A stretch of 64,000 bases of DNA from Streptomyces meridianus (GTDB lineage: Bacteria; Actinomycetota; Actinomycetes; Streptomycetales; Streptomycetaceae), in the NCBI RefSeq assembly GCF_023703325.1, contig NZ_JAMQGM010000014.1, positions 62,001 through 126,000 of the forward strand, in the 5' to 3' direction. Numbering within the stretch: the first letter of the stretch is position 1; every line of letters begins with the position of its first letter. A program made the position numbers and the translations under genes. A model generated the notes under the pieces. That model was not told where the DNA came from. It was given only the letters and a program-made list of their open reading frames with translations, and did no database searches. Shown one piece after another: positions 45,508-57,537 of this stretch.

Positions 45508-46615
45508 TCTCGCGACCTGGGCAACATCGAATACAGGTTTGGGCTGCAGTCTTTCCCGAGTTGAGACCTCACCGGAATTCCCCCGGCGGGCAACGGACCG
45601 GAAACAGCTTGCTCCGCACGGTTCCTGGGCCTCAGGTGGCTCGCGCATCGCTTCTAGCGCCGGAACCCGCCTCGCCGACGGCTCACCTCGGGTCGGAACG
45701 CCGGAAGCCCGGGAGCGAGGCATTTCCGACCTGGTCGAGCAGCGCGCAGCGCAGCTGCCCTTGCCCATCCCCGTACGCGTCCCTCGACGTGCCGGAGCAC
45801 GAGCCGCTCGGCCCCGATCGGGTCAGGTGGCCGGGCCACGGCCGGCAACCCATCGCCCGGTCGGGGGGGTTGCAGCCTCGACGACCAACAGCAGCTTCTC
45901 CACCGTCAGAACCATCTGGATCTCAGTGGCCCCACGCCACACTCAGCACTCAGCGTTCCGCGCCGACGGACTTGCGGCTCAACCGGGCTGGAAAGCCTCG
46001 GTATCCCCACTTAGGGCGATTGTAGAGTTTACGTGAAGCTCACGTGGTAATCTTCCGAAGGAAGAGTGGGCCGGTTCGAGTTGTGAGCGCGCCTGCTCGG
46101 CACTTGCCCGTCGGTCCGCTGCAAGGGAAGTGGGGGGTGCAGGCGCCGCTCGCCATCGGCGCTCGTGGCAATCTTCAGGACACTCCGGGGGCTTGAAGTT
46201 TCGTCATCCCGCTGTCGCCATCGATGCGACAGTCTCGGCGCAGCGCGAGCGATCGCGCTGCGAAATCGAAATCCACGAACCCGAAAGAGTTCGTATGCCC
46301 TTCCCAGCTTTGCCGGGGGCGAAGGCGCCGCCGCAGTCGTGGCCGCGGAGGTGTCAGCGGCAGGTGACCGCAGGGGCACGAGCGCCATCCCGACGGCATG
46401 GACGGGGTCGCGACGCCGGACGGCCGTCGCTCTCCCCACGGTGACTGTCCATCGGCCGACCAGCAGAACAACGCCCCTTGGCCCACCCTGCTCGAGGAAT
46501 CCTGCGATGCGCCGATCGGTGGCCCAGCAGGAGGTCCCGCCTCCGGCGGCATCGCGCGTGTGGGCCTTGTGGCGACCCGACTCTTCATCATCAACAGCCC
46601 ACCGAAAGGCCGCCC
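45508..46615. other. Gene-poor region between ngcE and the PLD-like gene
   Basis: About 1.1 kb (1.35 kb counted from the ngcE start) carries no convincing gene. Several open frames exist on both strands, but none shows recognisable domains, consistent third-position GC or a ribosome site. GC is slightly lower than in the neighbours, with short AT-rich stretches such as GATTGTAGAGTTTACGTG near 46020-46040. It may hold promoters, an unrecognised RNA or decayed genes. Two dyads are visible (46031-46045 and CGAAC/GTTCG near 46277-46294). Confidence 0.5.
46031..46045. promoter_or_regulatory. Palindrome ACGTGA-AGC-TCACGT
   Basis: A perfect 6+3+6 inverted repeat in an AT-richer patch (GTTTACGTGAAGCTCACGTG) inside the gene-poor region. 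It contains a CACGTG core on the right. It could be an operator for a gene or RNA transcribed in either direction; the nearest start is 570 bases away. Confidence 0.35.
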
Positions 46616-47920
46616 ATGAAGCGAACGATCACGTTGATCACCGCGCTGGTCGTCACCATGCTGCCGCTGACAACGGCGCAGGCCGCGGTCAAGAAGGCCA
46701 AGCCCCCGCTCAGTTGCGAGCATCGGACGTTCACGTCCAGCCCGGGCCCGCGCTTCAGCGACCCGGAGGACCCCGTCGCCCGGATGAAGATCATGGGCCC
46801 GATCATCGAGTCGATCAACAGCGCCGGCTGCGGGCAGACCGTACGCGTCGCCATGTACTCGATCGGCAAAGCACAGCCGGGCCCGGACTTCGCCAACGCC
46901 CTGATCGCCGCCCACCAGCGCGGAGTCATCGTCAAGGCGCTGATGGACGTCCACAGCGACAATACGACCTGGCAGTCGATGGTCACCGAGTTGGGCAACG
47001 ATCCGCGAGCCTCCAGCTTCGCCGCGCTGTGCCCGGGCGGCTGTCTGTCCCACTTCGGCGGCTCCTCCCTGCACGCGAAGTACTACATGCTCAGCGGCGG
47101 ATCCGATGCGAACAGGACGGTGACCGTCAGCAGCGCCAACCCCACCTCCGCCCAGGTCAGCACCGCGTGGAACAGCAGCGCCACCGTCAAGGGCAACGTC
47201 GCCCTGTACAACTCCTACGTCCGCTACTTCACCGCCATGGCCAAGGGGGCATTGGGCGGTCCGGGCCCGTTGGCGCCCGACTACTACAACTCCACCAGCG
47301 GCAAGGACGCCAGGAAACTCACGCCGCACTCCTACCAGTGGCCCAAGGCGCGCAGCAAGAGCGACACCTGGGTCGACTTCCTGGACAACATCAAGGCGCC
47401 GGCCACGATCAACATCGCCATGTTCCAGTGGACCTCTCACGGGAAGCCGGGTGACCGGAACTATCTGGAGCTGCCGAAGAAGCTGGTGAGCCTGGCCCGG
47501 ACCGGCGTCAAGATCAACATTCTGATCACCGCCGGAATGGTCGATGACAGCGTGCAGGACTACCTGAAGAACCGGCCGAACATCGACGTGCACGACACCA
47601 GCCGCGGCACCGACGCCAACGGCAACGCCCTGCACTACACGCACAACAAGTACATGATGGTCAGCGGCAATTACGCGGGGGCGGCCGACTCCAGGATCGT
47701 GTTCGTCGGTTCCTCGAACTGGACGAGCAACGGCATCTGGCACAACGACGAGTCGGACCTGAGGCTGGTCGGGCGGTCCACCTACGACTTGTTCATGACG
47801 GACTGGCAGAACCAGTACGAACGCTGCTGCGGGACCACGGCAAGGCAGTTGATCGCCGAGGAGCGCGCCGAGAATACGGCTCGGGAGATTCCGATCGATC
47901 CGAGGCAAGCCCGGGAATAG
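46616..47920 (+). CDS. Secreted phospholipase D-like protein with altered HKD motifs
   Basis: 434 residues from ATG 46616. The signal peptide TLITALVVTMLPLTTAQAA is cleaved near QAA. Two PLD half-domains are present: SLHAKYYMLSGG near residue 153 with SSANPTSAQ, and THNKYMMVSGN near residue 343 with GSSNWTSNG. Both HxK pairs are kept, but the Asp of HxKx4D is Ser in both halves. The PLD fold acts on phosphodiesters through the two histidines, so activity is possible, but substrate and chemistry are uncertain. Cysteine pairs (for example in CPGGC and ERCCG) suit an extracellular protein. It stands alone between a gene-poor region and the acnA terminator. Confidence 0.85.
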   Translation: MKRTITLITALVVTMLPLTTAQAAVKKAKPPLSCEHRTFTSSPGPRFSDPEDPVARMKIMGPIIESINSAGCGQTVRVAMYSIGKAQPGPDFANALIAAHQRGVIVKALMDVHSDNTTWQSMVTELGNDPRASSFAALCPGGCLSHFGGSSLHAKYYMLSGGSDANRTVTVSSANPTSAQVSTAWNSSATVKGNVALYNSYVRYFTAMAKGALGGPGPLAPDYYNSTSGKDARKLTPHSYQWPKARSKSDTWVDFLDNIKAPATINIAMFQWTSHGKPGDRNYLELPKKLVSLARTGVKINILITAGMVDDSVQDYLKNRPNIDVHDTSRGTDANGNALHYTHNKYMMVSGNYAGAADSRIVFVGSSNWTSNGIWHNDESDLRLVGRSTYDLFMTDWQNQYERCCGTTARQLIAEERAENTAREIPIDPRQARE

Positions 47921-48203
47921 GCATTCTCCGTGCGGACCGTGTGCGAGCCTTTCCGACCCGGCCGATTCGGCGGACAGTCGGGGTGGGCTGCATCCGGACA
48001 TGGAGAAGCTCCTGGTGGACGGGGTCACGACCGAGACCGCATGTCCATCAGAAGCTTGCGTGTGCTCGTCACCCGGCCGGCGTCGATCCGCCCGGCTCGG
48101 CGCTGTGCTTCCTCGCCCGTGAGAAGGCTGCTTCCACCGAGGTGTTCGTGTTCCTGGACGGCTCACCGGGCCGGGGAACGGCTGCCGGACGGAACCGGAG
48201 ACG
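47921..48203. other. Intergenic region after the PLD-like gene
   Basis: About 280 bases without a supported gene between the PLD-like stop and the acnA terminator. Open frames here lack ribosome sites and recognisable domains. It is probably the untranslated 3' side of two convergent genes or a remnant. Confidence 0.4.
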
Positions 48204-48243
48204 CGGACGGGCCGCACACCTCGAATGGTGTGCGGCCCGTCCG
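48204..48243 (-). terminator. Terminator hairpin of acnA
   Basis: CGGACGGGCCGCACACC and GGTGTGCGGCCCGTCCG form a perfect 17-base-pair stem with a 6-base loop, 15 bases after the acnA stop. It can also stop read-through from the convergent PLD-like gene. Confidence 0.9.
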
Positions 48244-48258
48244 GGTGGAGCCGTTCGC

Positions 48259-51132
<2,874 letters not shown>

Positions 51133-51271
51133 CTAGTACATCCTTGCCTCCGAGGCTCGCCCGGTACCCGTGATCTCTCGCAGCGAAGGTCCGATCCCAT
51201 CCCGAGTACGCTCCGGTCCGCCATCCGTTTCCCCCGGTTCGAGCCGTGCCCGGCCGGTTACTGTGCCAGCC

Positions 51272-52021
51272 ATGAACGCGGACCGCTGGCTGGCAGAGAC
51301 CCGGACCTCCTACGACACGGTCGCGGTCGACTATGCCGCCCTCGTACGCGACGCCCTGGCCGAGGCACCGTATCTTCGGGCGGCTCTGGCGTTGTTCGCA
51401 GACCTGGTGCACGCCGTCGGGGGCGGGCCGGTGGCGGACGTGGGCTGCGGGCCCGGACACGTCACCGCTCACCTCCATGAGCTGGGTGTGGATGCTTTCG
51501 GCATCGACCTCTCCCCTGTGATGATCGACGTCGCTCGGCGTGACCACCCCCACCTGCGGTTCGAGGTGGGCTCGATGACGGACCTCGGCCTCTCCGATGC
51601 TTCGGTCGCCGGCCTGCTCGCTTCCTGGTCGTTGATCCACATCCCCGACGCTGCCGTCCCCACGGTCTTCGGCCACTTCTGGCGGGTGCTGCGGCCCGGC
51701 GCACCACTGCTGCTCGGATTTCACGCCGGCAACGAGTCCCGGCTGAAGACACAGGGCTACGGCGGTCACCCGATGAACGTCCACGTCCACCGCCGCCGGC
51801 CCGCCGAAGTGGCGGCCCGGCTGCGCGATGCCGGGTTCACGGTCGAGGCCCACATGCTGCTCGACCCCGACGAGAGCATTCCAGGGGCGGTCCTTTTCGC
51901 GCGTCGCCCCGCCACACCGGCCGGCGCCGACGGCGACTTCGCCAAGCACCCTCGCAGGTGCCCTCCCACGCCCCGGTCCGGGGCCGCGCGGGCCGGTGAA
52001 GCCTCCCGGCCCCGGCGTTAA
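51272..52021 (+). CDS. Class I SAM-dependent methyltransferase
   Basis: 249 residues from ATG 51272. The SAM-binding glycine loop is VADVGCGPGHVTAHL near residue 55, followed by GIDLSPVMIDVARRDHP (ribose-binding acidic residue) and the motif around SWSLIHIPDAAVP. It resembles UbiE/COQ5-type or small-molecule methyltransferases. The last 35 residues are a Pro/Arg/Ala-rich tail. The substrate cannot be inferred. It is divergent from acnA and 9 bases upstream of the CapA-type gene, so the two are probably co-transcribed. Confidence 0.88.
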   Translation: MNADRWLAETRTSYDTVAVDYAALVRDALAEAPYLRAALALFADLVHAVGGGPVADVGCGPGHVTAHLHELGVDAFGIDLSPVMIDVARRDHPHLRFEVGSMTDLGLSDASVAGLLASWSLIHIPDAAVPTVFGHFWRVLRPGAPLLLGFHAGNESRLKTQGYGGHPMNVHVHRRRPAEVAARLRDAGFTVEAHMLLDPDESIPGAVLFARRPATPAGADGDFAKHPRRCPPTPRSGAARAGEASRPRR

Positions 52022-52030
52022 CCTGGGCAG

Positions 52031-53164
52031 ATGGGCGAGAGCGATGTCACGCTGTGCTTCTGCGGGGACGTCATGCTCGGCCGGGGCGTGGACCAGATCC
52101 TTCCGCACCCCGGTGACGCGGAGCTGCGCGAATCGCACGTCCGGGACGCCCGCGCCTACGTCGAGATGGTGGAGAAGGTCAACGGCCGCGTACCCCGGCC
52201 GGCCGGTTTCGCATGGCCCTGGGGCGAAGCCCTGCAGGTGCTCGACGCCACGGCGCCGGACGTCAGGGTGCTGAACCTGGAAACCTCCGTCACACGGCAC
52301 GACGCATTCGCGCCCGGCAAAGGCGTGCACTACCGGATGAACCCGGCCAACCTGCCCTGCCTGGCGGCGGCCCACCCCGATGTCTGCGTTCTGGCCAACA
52401 ACCACGTCCTGGACTTCGGCCGTCGCGGACTCGAGGAAACGCTGGATGCGCTGCACACTCACGGGTTCAGGACCGCCGGAGCCGGCCGGAACGCCGCGGA
52501 GGCTGCACGGCCCGCGGTCGTTCCCCTCGACGGTGGCGGCCGGGTCCTCGTGTTCGCCTGCGCGATGCCTTCCAGCGGCGTCCCGCACGACTGGGCGGCG
52601 ACCGACGACCGATCCGGTCTGGACTTCGTCGCCGAGCCGTCGGATGCCGCGGCGTCAGCGATCACCGACCGCATCCGTCGGGAGAGGCGGCCGGGGGACG
52701 TCGTGATCGTCTCCGTCCACTGGGGAGGCAACTGGGGTTACCGCGTCTCCCGTGGTGAGGTCCGCTTCGCGCACGCCCTCACCGACGGCGGTGCGGACGT
52801 CGTGTTCGGCCACTCCTCGCACCATCCGCGCCCGGCCGAGATCCACCGCGGCCGGACCGTTCTCTACGGCTGCGGCGACTTCGTCGACGACTACGAGGGC
52901 ATCTCCGGTCACGAGCACTACCGCGACGACCTGCGCCTGCTCTGGTGCGTCACCGTGCGGCCCGGCACCGCGCCCGGGGTACGGATGGTGCCCCTGCAGT
53001 CGCGCCGGATGCGGCTGGTGGCCGCCTCGGACGAGGACGCCGAGTGGTTGCGCGGTGTCCTGGACCGGATCGGCCGCGACCTCGGCTCGCATGTGGACCG
53101 GGAACCGGACGGTGTGCTCACGCTCCGAGCAGCCCGAGGTGGTGTACGTGAACGCAACAGCTGA
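52031..53164 (+). CDS. CapA-family metallophosphatase-fold protein
   Basis: 377 residues from ATG 52031. The CapA/PgsA domain of the metallophosphoesterase superfamily covers residues 7-300: LCFCGDVMLGRGVDQI, VRVLNLETSVTRHD, VCVLANNHVLDFGRRG, VIVSVHWGGNWGY and VVFGHSSHHPRPAEIHRG. These hold the expected Asp, Asn and His metal ligands. CapA proteins take part in poly-gamma-glutamate export in Bacillus, but this one lacks a signal peptide or membrane helix and no capsule genes are nearby, so a cytosolic phosphatase or related role is more likely. Its end overlaps the start of the PCMT gene by 17 bases. Confidence 0.88.
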   Translation: MGESDVTLCFCGDVMLGRGVDQILPHPGDAELRESHVRDARAYVEMVEKVNGRVPRPAGFAWPWGEALQVLDATAPDVRVLNLETSVTRHDAFAPGKGVHYRMNPANLPCLAAAHPDVCVLANNHVLDFGRRGLEETLDALHTHGFRTAGAGRNAAEAARPAVVPLDGGGRVLVFACAMPSSGVPHDWAATDDRSGLDFVAEPSDAAASAITDRIRRERRPGDVVIVSVHWGGNWGYRVSRGEVRFAHALTDGGADVVFGHSSHHPRPAEIHRGRTVLYGCGDFVDDYEGISGHEHYRDDLRLLWCVTVRPGTAPGVRMVPLQSRRMRLVAASDEDAEWLRGVLDRIGRDLGSHVDREPDGVLTLRAARGGVRERNS

Positions 53165-53798
53165 TCCCCGCGAGGCCCTGGCACGGGCGCTGCGAGCGGC
53201 CGGCATCGAGGACGAGCGCCTCGTCCGAGCCGTTCGGGCGACACCGCGAGAAGGCTTCGTGCCGCCGGACGAGGCCGCGGCCGCCTACCGCGACGTGCCC
53301 GTCCCGATCGGGCACGGCCAGACCACCACACAACCCTCGCTGACGGCGATGATGATCGAGAGCCTCGGCCTGGAGGGCAGCGAACACGTCCTCGAAGTGG
53401 GGACCGGCCTCGGTTTCCAGACTGCCCTGTTGGCACAGCTGGCCGCGGACGTGGTGAGTGTCGAGGTGCACGCGGATCTCGCCCGGCAGGCGCAGCTCAA
53501 CCTCACCCGCCACGGCGTCCACAACGTGGAGTTGCGCAGCGGCGACGGCAGCGGCGGCGTGCCCGATCGCGCTCCCTACGACGCCGTCATCGTATCGGCG
53601 GCGTTCCCGGAGGTGCCGGCGCCGTTGGTCGACCAGTTGCGCGTCGGCGGGCGGCTGGTGCAGCCCCTGGGCCCCGGCGGCCAGGAGGACGTCGTGTGCT
53701 TCCGCCGCACCGCTCGGGGCCTGGAGCACGAACATGTCCTGACCGCCGCCCGCTTCGTCCGTCTGCACGGCCGGTACGGCTTCCCTACCGGGACCTGA
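53148..53798 (+). CDS. pcm: Protein-L-isoaspartate O-methyltransferase (PCMT)
   Basis: 216 residues from GTG 53148, with GAGGTGG 5 bases upstream; another in-frame GTG is at 53142. PCMT methylates L-isoaspartyl residues formed by protein ageing so that they can revert. Typical segments are VRATPREGFVPPDEAAAAY, VPIGHGQTTTQPSLTAMM, VLEVGTGLGFQTALLAQL (SAM loop) and YDAVIVSAAFPEVPAPLV. It overlaps the end of the CapA-type gene and should be translationally linked. It converges with the disrupted polX. Confidence 0.92.
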   Translation: MNATADPREALARALRAAGIEDERLVRAVRATPREGFVPPDEAAAAYRDVPVPIGHGQTTTQPSLTAMMIESLGLEGSEHVLEVGTGLGFQTALLAQLAADVVSVEVHADLARQAQLNLTRHGVHNVELRSGDGSGGVPDRAPYDAVIVSAAFPEVPAPLVDQLRVGGRLVQPLGPGGQEDVVCFRRTARGLEHEHVLTAARFVRLHGRYGFPTGT

Positions 53799-53819
53799 GT
53801 CCCGCCTCCGCACCTGGGG

Positions 53820-55549
53820 TCAGCGCGCACGCCCGTCCCGCAGGAAACGGCGCAACCGCGCCAGCGGCCAGGTGTTGATGACGTCGCCGGGGGTCAGCCA
53901 GCCGCGCTGAGCCGTGCCGATCCCGAAACGCAGGTACCCGAGGTGGATGACGGAGTGGGCGTCGGTGCTGACGGCGAACCTCGCGCCGCGCCGCTTGGCG
54001 TTCAGAATGTCCTCGCCCCCGAGGTCGAGCCGGTCGGGCTGTGCGTTGACCTCGAGCGCGGTGCCGGTGCGGGCGCAGGCGTCGAAGACTTCGTCCCAGT
54101 CCGCGTCGAGGCCGTGCCGCCTGCCGATCAGCCGGGTCGTCGGGTGGCCGACGACGTTCACATGGGGATTCTCGCAGGCGCGTACGAGCCGTCGCGTCAT
54201 CGCCTTCCGGCTCAGATTGAAGTGGGAGTGGACCGAGGCCACGCAGATGTCGAAACCGTCGAGGAACTCCCCCGGCCAGTCCACCTCCCCGTCCGGTCCG
54301 ATGTTGAGCTCTGTGCCGTGCAGCAGGCGCATGCCGTGGTGTGCGCCGTCGAGCTCGCGCACCCGCTCGCGCTGGGCGAGGATCTTCTCGTCCGTCATGC
54401 GCTGCATGTACAGGTTCGGCGCGTGGTCGGTGACGGCGTAGTAGCGGTAGCCGCGCTCCGCGGCGGTGCGGACCATGTCCTCCAACGGGGCGAGGCCGTC
54501 GGTGAGATCGGTGTGGGTGTGCAGGTCGCCGCGGATGTCCGCCTCCTCGACGACATCCGGCAGCTCACCGCGCACCGCGGCCTCGACCTCGCCGCGGTCC
54601 TCGCGCAGCGTGGGCGGGATCCACGGCAGTCCGAGCCCGGCGTACACCTCCTCCTCGGTCGTGGAGGCGACCCGCTTCCCGCTCTCTGCCTCGAACAGGC
54701 CGTACTCGGACAGCTTCAGTCCCCGGTGGACGGCGATCGTGCGGGTCCGGATGTTGTGCGCCTTCGACCCGGTGAAGTACTGGAGCCCGCCCCCCCCCAG
54801 GATTCCGGAGGAATCACCCGAAGATCGACCTGAAGCCCCTTCGCGTCGCGGACTGATGTCTTCTTCCCGCCGTGGGCGATGACCTCGGCGGTGGAGGGCA
54901 ACGCGGTGAGCGCGTCCATGAAGGGCGCCGACCGGCCGGCCGCGACGAGCACATCGATGTCGCCGACGGTCTCCTTCATGCGGCGCAGCGAACCGGCACA
55001 GGTGCAGCGCTCGCAGCCGGACAGGCCGGAGAGCTCGGCCACGATCTCCTCGGCGGATTCCATGGCCGCCCCCAGCCCCACCCGGTCACCCGCCTGACGC
55101 ATGAGCGTGATGCCGTGCAGGATGTTCTCCTCGGTCTTCTCGCCGAACCCCTTCAGACCGCGCAGCCTCTCGGCGCGTATGGCGTCGGCCAGTTGGTCGA
55201 CCGAGGAGATGTGCAGATCCTCGTAGAGGGTCATCGCCTTCTTGGGTCCCAGCGTGGGGATCGTGATGAGCTCGCGCAGGCCGGCGGGGATGCTCGCCCT
55301 GGCCTGCTCGACCACGGTGATGTCGCCGGTGCGGAAGTACTCGACGACCTTGTCGGCGATCGACCTGCCCACCCCGGGGATCTCGCGCAGGCCGGCGGCG
55401 TCGAGGTGGGAGACGTCGGCCGGGTGCCCGCCGATCGCGCGGGCGGCCTTCTCGTAGGCGCGCGCCTTGTAAGCGTCGCCCCGGGTGATGGCGATGAGGT
55501 CGGCGTACTCCTCCAGGAGTGCCTCGACCTCCTCGTTGGGCCTGGCCAC
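53820..55549 (-). pseudogene. polX: PolX-type DNA polymerase/PHP protein, frameshifted in a G run
   Basis: GTG 55549 starts RPNEEVEALLEEYADLIA, then helix-hairpin-helix repeats (GLREIPGVGRSIADKVVEYF, ITIPTLGPKKAMTLYEDLH) and the nucleotidyltransferase segment ETVGDIDVLVAAG, up to DLRVIPPESWG. At 54790-54798 nine G residues (minus strand) shift the frame. The remainder is in another frame: RKVAST-type sequence, then the PHP phosphoesterase DIRGDLHTHTDLTDGLAPL, RYYAVTDHAPNLYMQ and AVSTDAHSVIHLGYLRFG to the stop at 53820. With seven Gs the product would be a normal ~570-residue PolX repair protein. It is a slippage mutation, a reversible switch or a sequencing error. Confidence 0.82.
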
Positions 55550-55844
55550 GCCTTCAATTCTAGGAACGGTGCGCGGTTCGGGCGCGAGGAGCGAGCGCGA
55601 GGCTCCCGGCGAACTCGTTCGCCGGGAGCCCCACCGCCACGACCGCTCTGCACCGGGGCGCCGGGCAGGCCGCAGGCCCGCCCCGGTGTCGCCACGGGAC
55701 ACGGACACATGGCGGTGGTGTTACGGAGCGCTCGCCGCCGCGCGGCTTACAGTGACGTCTCGTGCCCGATCCCTCCGGAGGAACGGCGCGCGACTCCGGG
55801 ATCCGGCCGTCCGGATCCCTCGTGGAGGGAGCACCGCCATCAGA

Positions 55845-57281
55845 ATGCTGGACATCCGCGACCACGAGGCGCTGCCCGGCCGGGCGGTCGAGTGGCGCGT
55901 ACACGCGGACACCGTCGCAGCGGCAGACCGTTCCGGCCCCGACAGCCGGCCTCCGTCGCACATCCAGGAGGCCCACCTCAGAGCAGCGCTCGTGCTGCGC
56001 GAGCTGCACGTCGACATTCCGGCCTGGCTGGCGGTGACCTTCGAGATCGCCGGCCGTCTCGACCGGGCGGCGCTGGAGACGGCGTTCCTCCGGCTCATCG
56101 ACCGCCACGAGACGCTGCGCAGCGGCTTCCGGGTCTGCGGCGAGAGGCTGGAAAGGTTCACACTCGACGCCGGCGCGATCTGCATCGAGGCGGCGGACGG
56201 GCCGCTGCTGGGCAGCGCCGCCGAGGTCACCGCGCATCTCGAGGAACGCTTCGGCAAGGCGACGGACCCGCTGGCGTGGCCGTACTACACGTTCGTCGTG
56301 ATCGAGCGCGAGAAGTCGGCGACCGTCTATCTCGCCTTCGACCACATCAACATCGACGCCTACTCCCTGGCGCTGGCTACGTACGACGTCGTCGAACTCT
56401 ACGAAGCCGCCGCGGCCGGCCGGGGGCCCGAACTGCCCCCGGTCGGAAGCTACGTCGACTTCTGCCACCGCGAGCGCGAGTCGGCCGGCACCGTGGGCGA
56501 CGACCACGAGACGGTCGCCGGGTGGCGCGGATTCCTGAACGCGTGCGGCGGCCGGCTGCCCTCCTTCCCGCTCGATCTGGGCGTGCTGCACGGCGAGGAG
56601 CTTCCCCGGCAGAGCAGCCTGTGCGAGTGGCTGCTGGACGCGGCGGACGCGGATGCCTTCGGCACCGCGTGCCGGAAGAGCGGGGGGACGTTTCTCTCGG
56701 GTGTGCTCGCGGCGGCCGGGATCGTCGCCCGCGAGGTGGGCCGCCAGCCGGTCTACCGGTCCGTCATCCCGTTCCACACCAGGTCCGAGGCCCAGTGGGT
56801 GGCATCGATGGGCTGGTACATCGGGGTCGCCCCGATCACCGTCGATCTCTCGGGCGCCCAGGAGTTCCACGAGGCGGTCCGCTCGGCCGAGGATGCGGTG
56901 CGCGCGGCCAAGCCGATGGCCGACGTCCCGTTCTTCCGGGTGAGCGAATTCCTCGGTCCGGCGCTCTCCATCACCTCTCCGGACCCGTTCGCCTTCATCT
57001 CCTACATCGATATGCGGGTGGCCCCCGGAGCCGACTCCTGGGAGGCGTGGAAGGCGTGCGTGATCGGCCGGGCCTCGTACGGCGACCAGGCCTGCATGTG
57101 GATCAACCGCGGTCACGACGGTGTCTACGTGGCCTGCCGGTTCCCCGACACCCGGCTGGGCCGGGAGAACGTTCCCCGCTTCGTCCGGCACCTGCGCCGG
57201 GTGCTCACGGCCACCGCGAGGACGGGTGCGTACCGGATCGCGCCGGAGGAGGCTGCCGCGGGCGGCTGCGGCGGGGAGTGA
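55845..57281 (+). CDS. Stand-alone condensation-domain (acyltransferase) protein
   Basis: 478 residues from ATG 55845. The fold is that of NRPS condensation and PapA-type acyltransferases: IQEAHLRAALVLRELHVDIP, DRAALETAFLRLIDRHETLR, and the catalytic loop FDHINIDAYSLALA where His167 and Asp171 keep the HxxxD core but the first His is Asp166. The second half has GTFLSGVLAAAGIVAREVG and SMGWYIGVAPITVDLSG. No adenylation or carrier domain is present, so it may acylate a small molecule. Upstream GGAGGGA lies 14 bases from the ATG, too far, so the true start may be different. No biosynthetic partners are nearby. Confidence 0.8.
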   Translation: MLDIRDHEALPGRAVEWRVHADTVAAADRSGPDSRPPSHIQEAHLRAALVLRELHVDIPAWLAVTFEIAGRLDRAALETAFLRLIDRHETLRSGFRVCGERLERFTLDAGAICIEAADGPLLGSAAEVTAHLEERFGKATDPLAWPYYTFVVIEREKSATVYLAFDHINIDAYSLALATYDVVELYEAAAAGRGPELPPVGSYVDFCHRERESAGTVGDDHETVAGWRGFLNACGGRLPSFPLDLGVLHGEELPRQSSLCEWLLDAADADAFGTACRKSGGTFLSGVLAAAGIVAREVGRQPVYRSVIPFHTRSEAQWVASMGWYIGVAPITVDLSGAQEFHEAVRSAEDAVRAAKPMADVPFFRVSEFLGPALSITSPDPFAFISYIDMRVAPGADSWEAWKACVIGRASYGDQACMWINRGHDGVYVACRFPDTRLGRENVPRFVRHLRRVLTATARTGAYRIAPEEAAAGGCGGE

Positions 57282-57497
57282 GTCCGCCCCCCTGCTGCCG
57301 CGCCGGCCCGCTGTGCCCGGCGCCCCGTCGGGGTGACCCGAACGGGCGAATGCGGTGAGGTCGTCCGAGGGCCCCGAGAAGGCCGAGGGGGCACGGCCCG
57401 TGGGCAGAAAAGCCCACGGCCACCAGGGCCGTCCCGTCCTGCAGCGCGTCGCCGCGGCGCCGAATCTGGAGCGACCGGCCCTACGAGCGAGACGAGT

Positions 57498-57537
57498 TGA
57501 ATACTTTGAATCTCATATTTGAGATATTCTCTCGCAT
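57498..57537 (+). promoter_or_regulatory. AT-rich promoter and palindrome of the HTH-MurA gene
   Basis: This 40-base stretch is the most AT-rich in the area. ATCTCA-TATT-TGAGAT (57510-57525) is a perfect 6+4+6 dyad only 12 bases before the ATG. TTGAAT (57498-57503) and GATATT (57523-57528) could be -35 and -10 boxes with the dyad between them. There is no ribosome site, so translation would be from a leaderless or nearly leaderless message. The 216 bases before this (57282-57497) hold nothing recognisable. Confidence 0.55.

Noticed and set aside
45360..46036. Two overlapping plus-strand frames of about 220 codons in the gene-poor region
   Set aside because: Neither has a ribosome site, typical codon pattern or recognisable domain, so I described the stretch as gene-poor instead.
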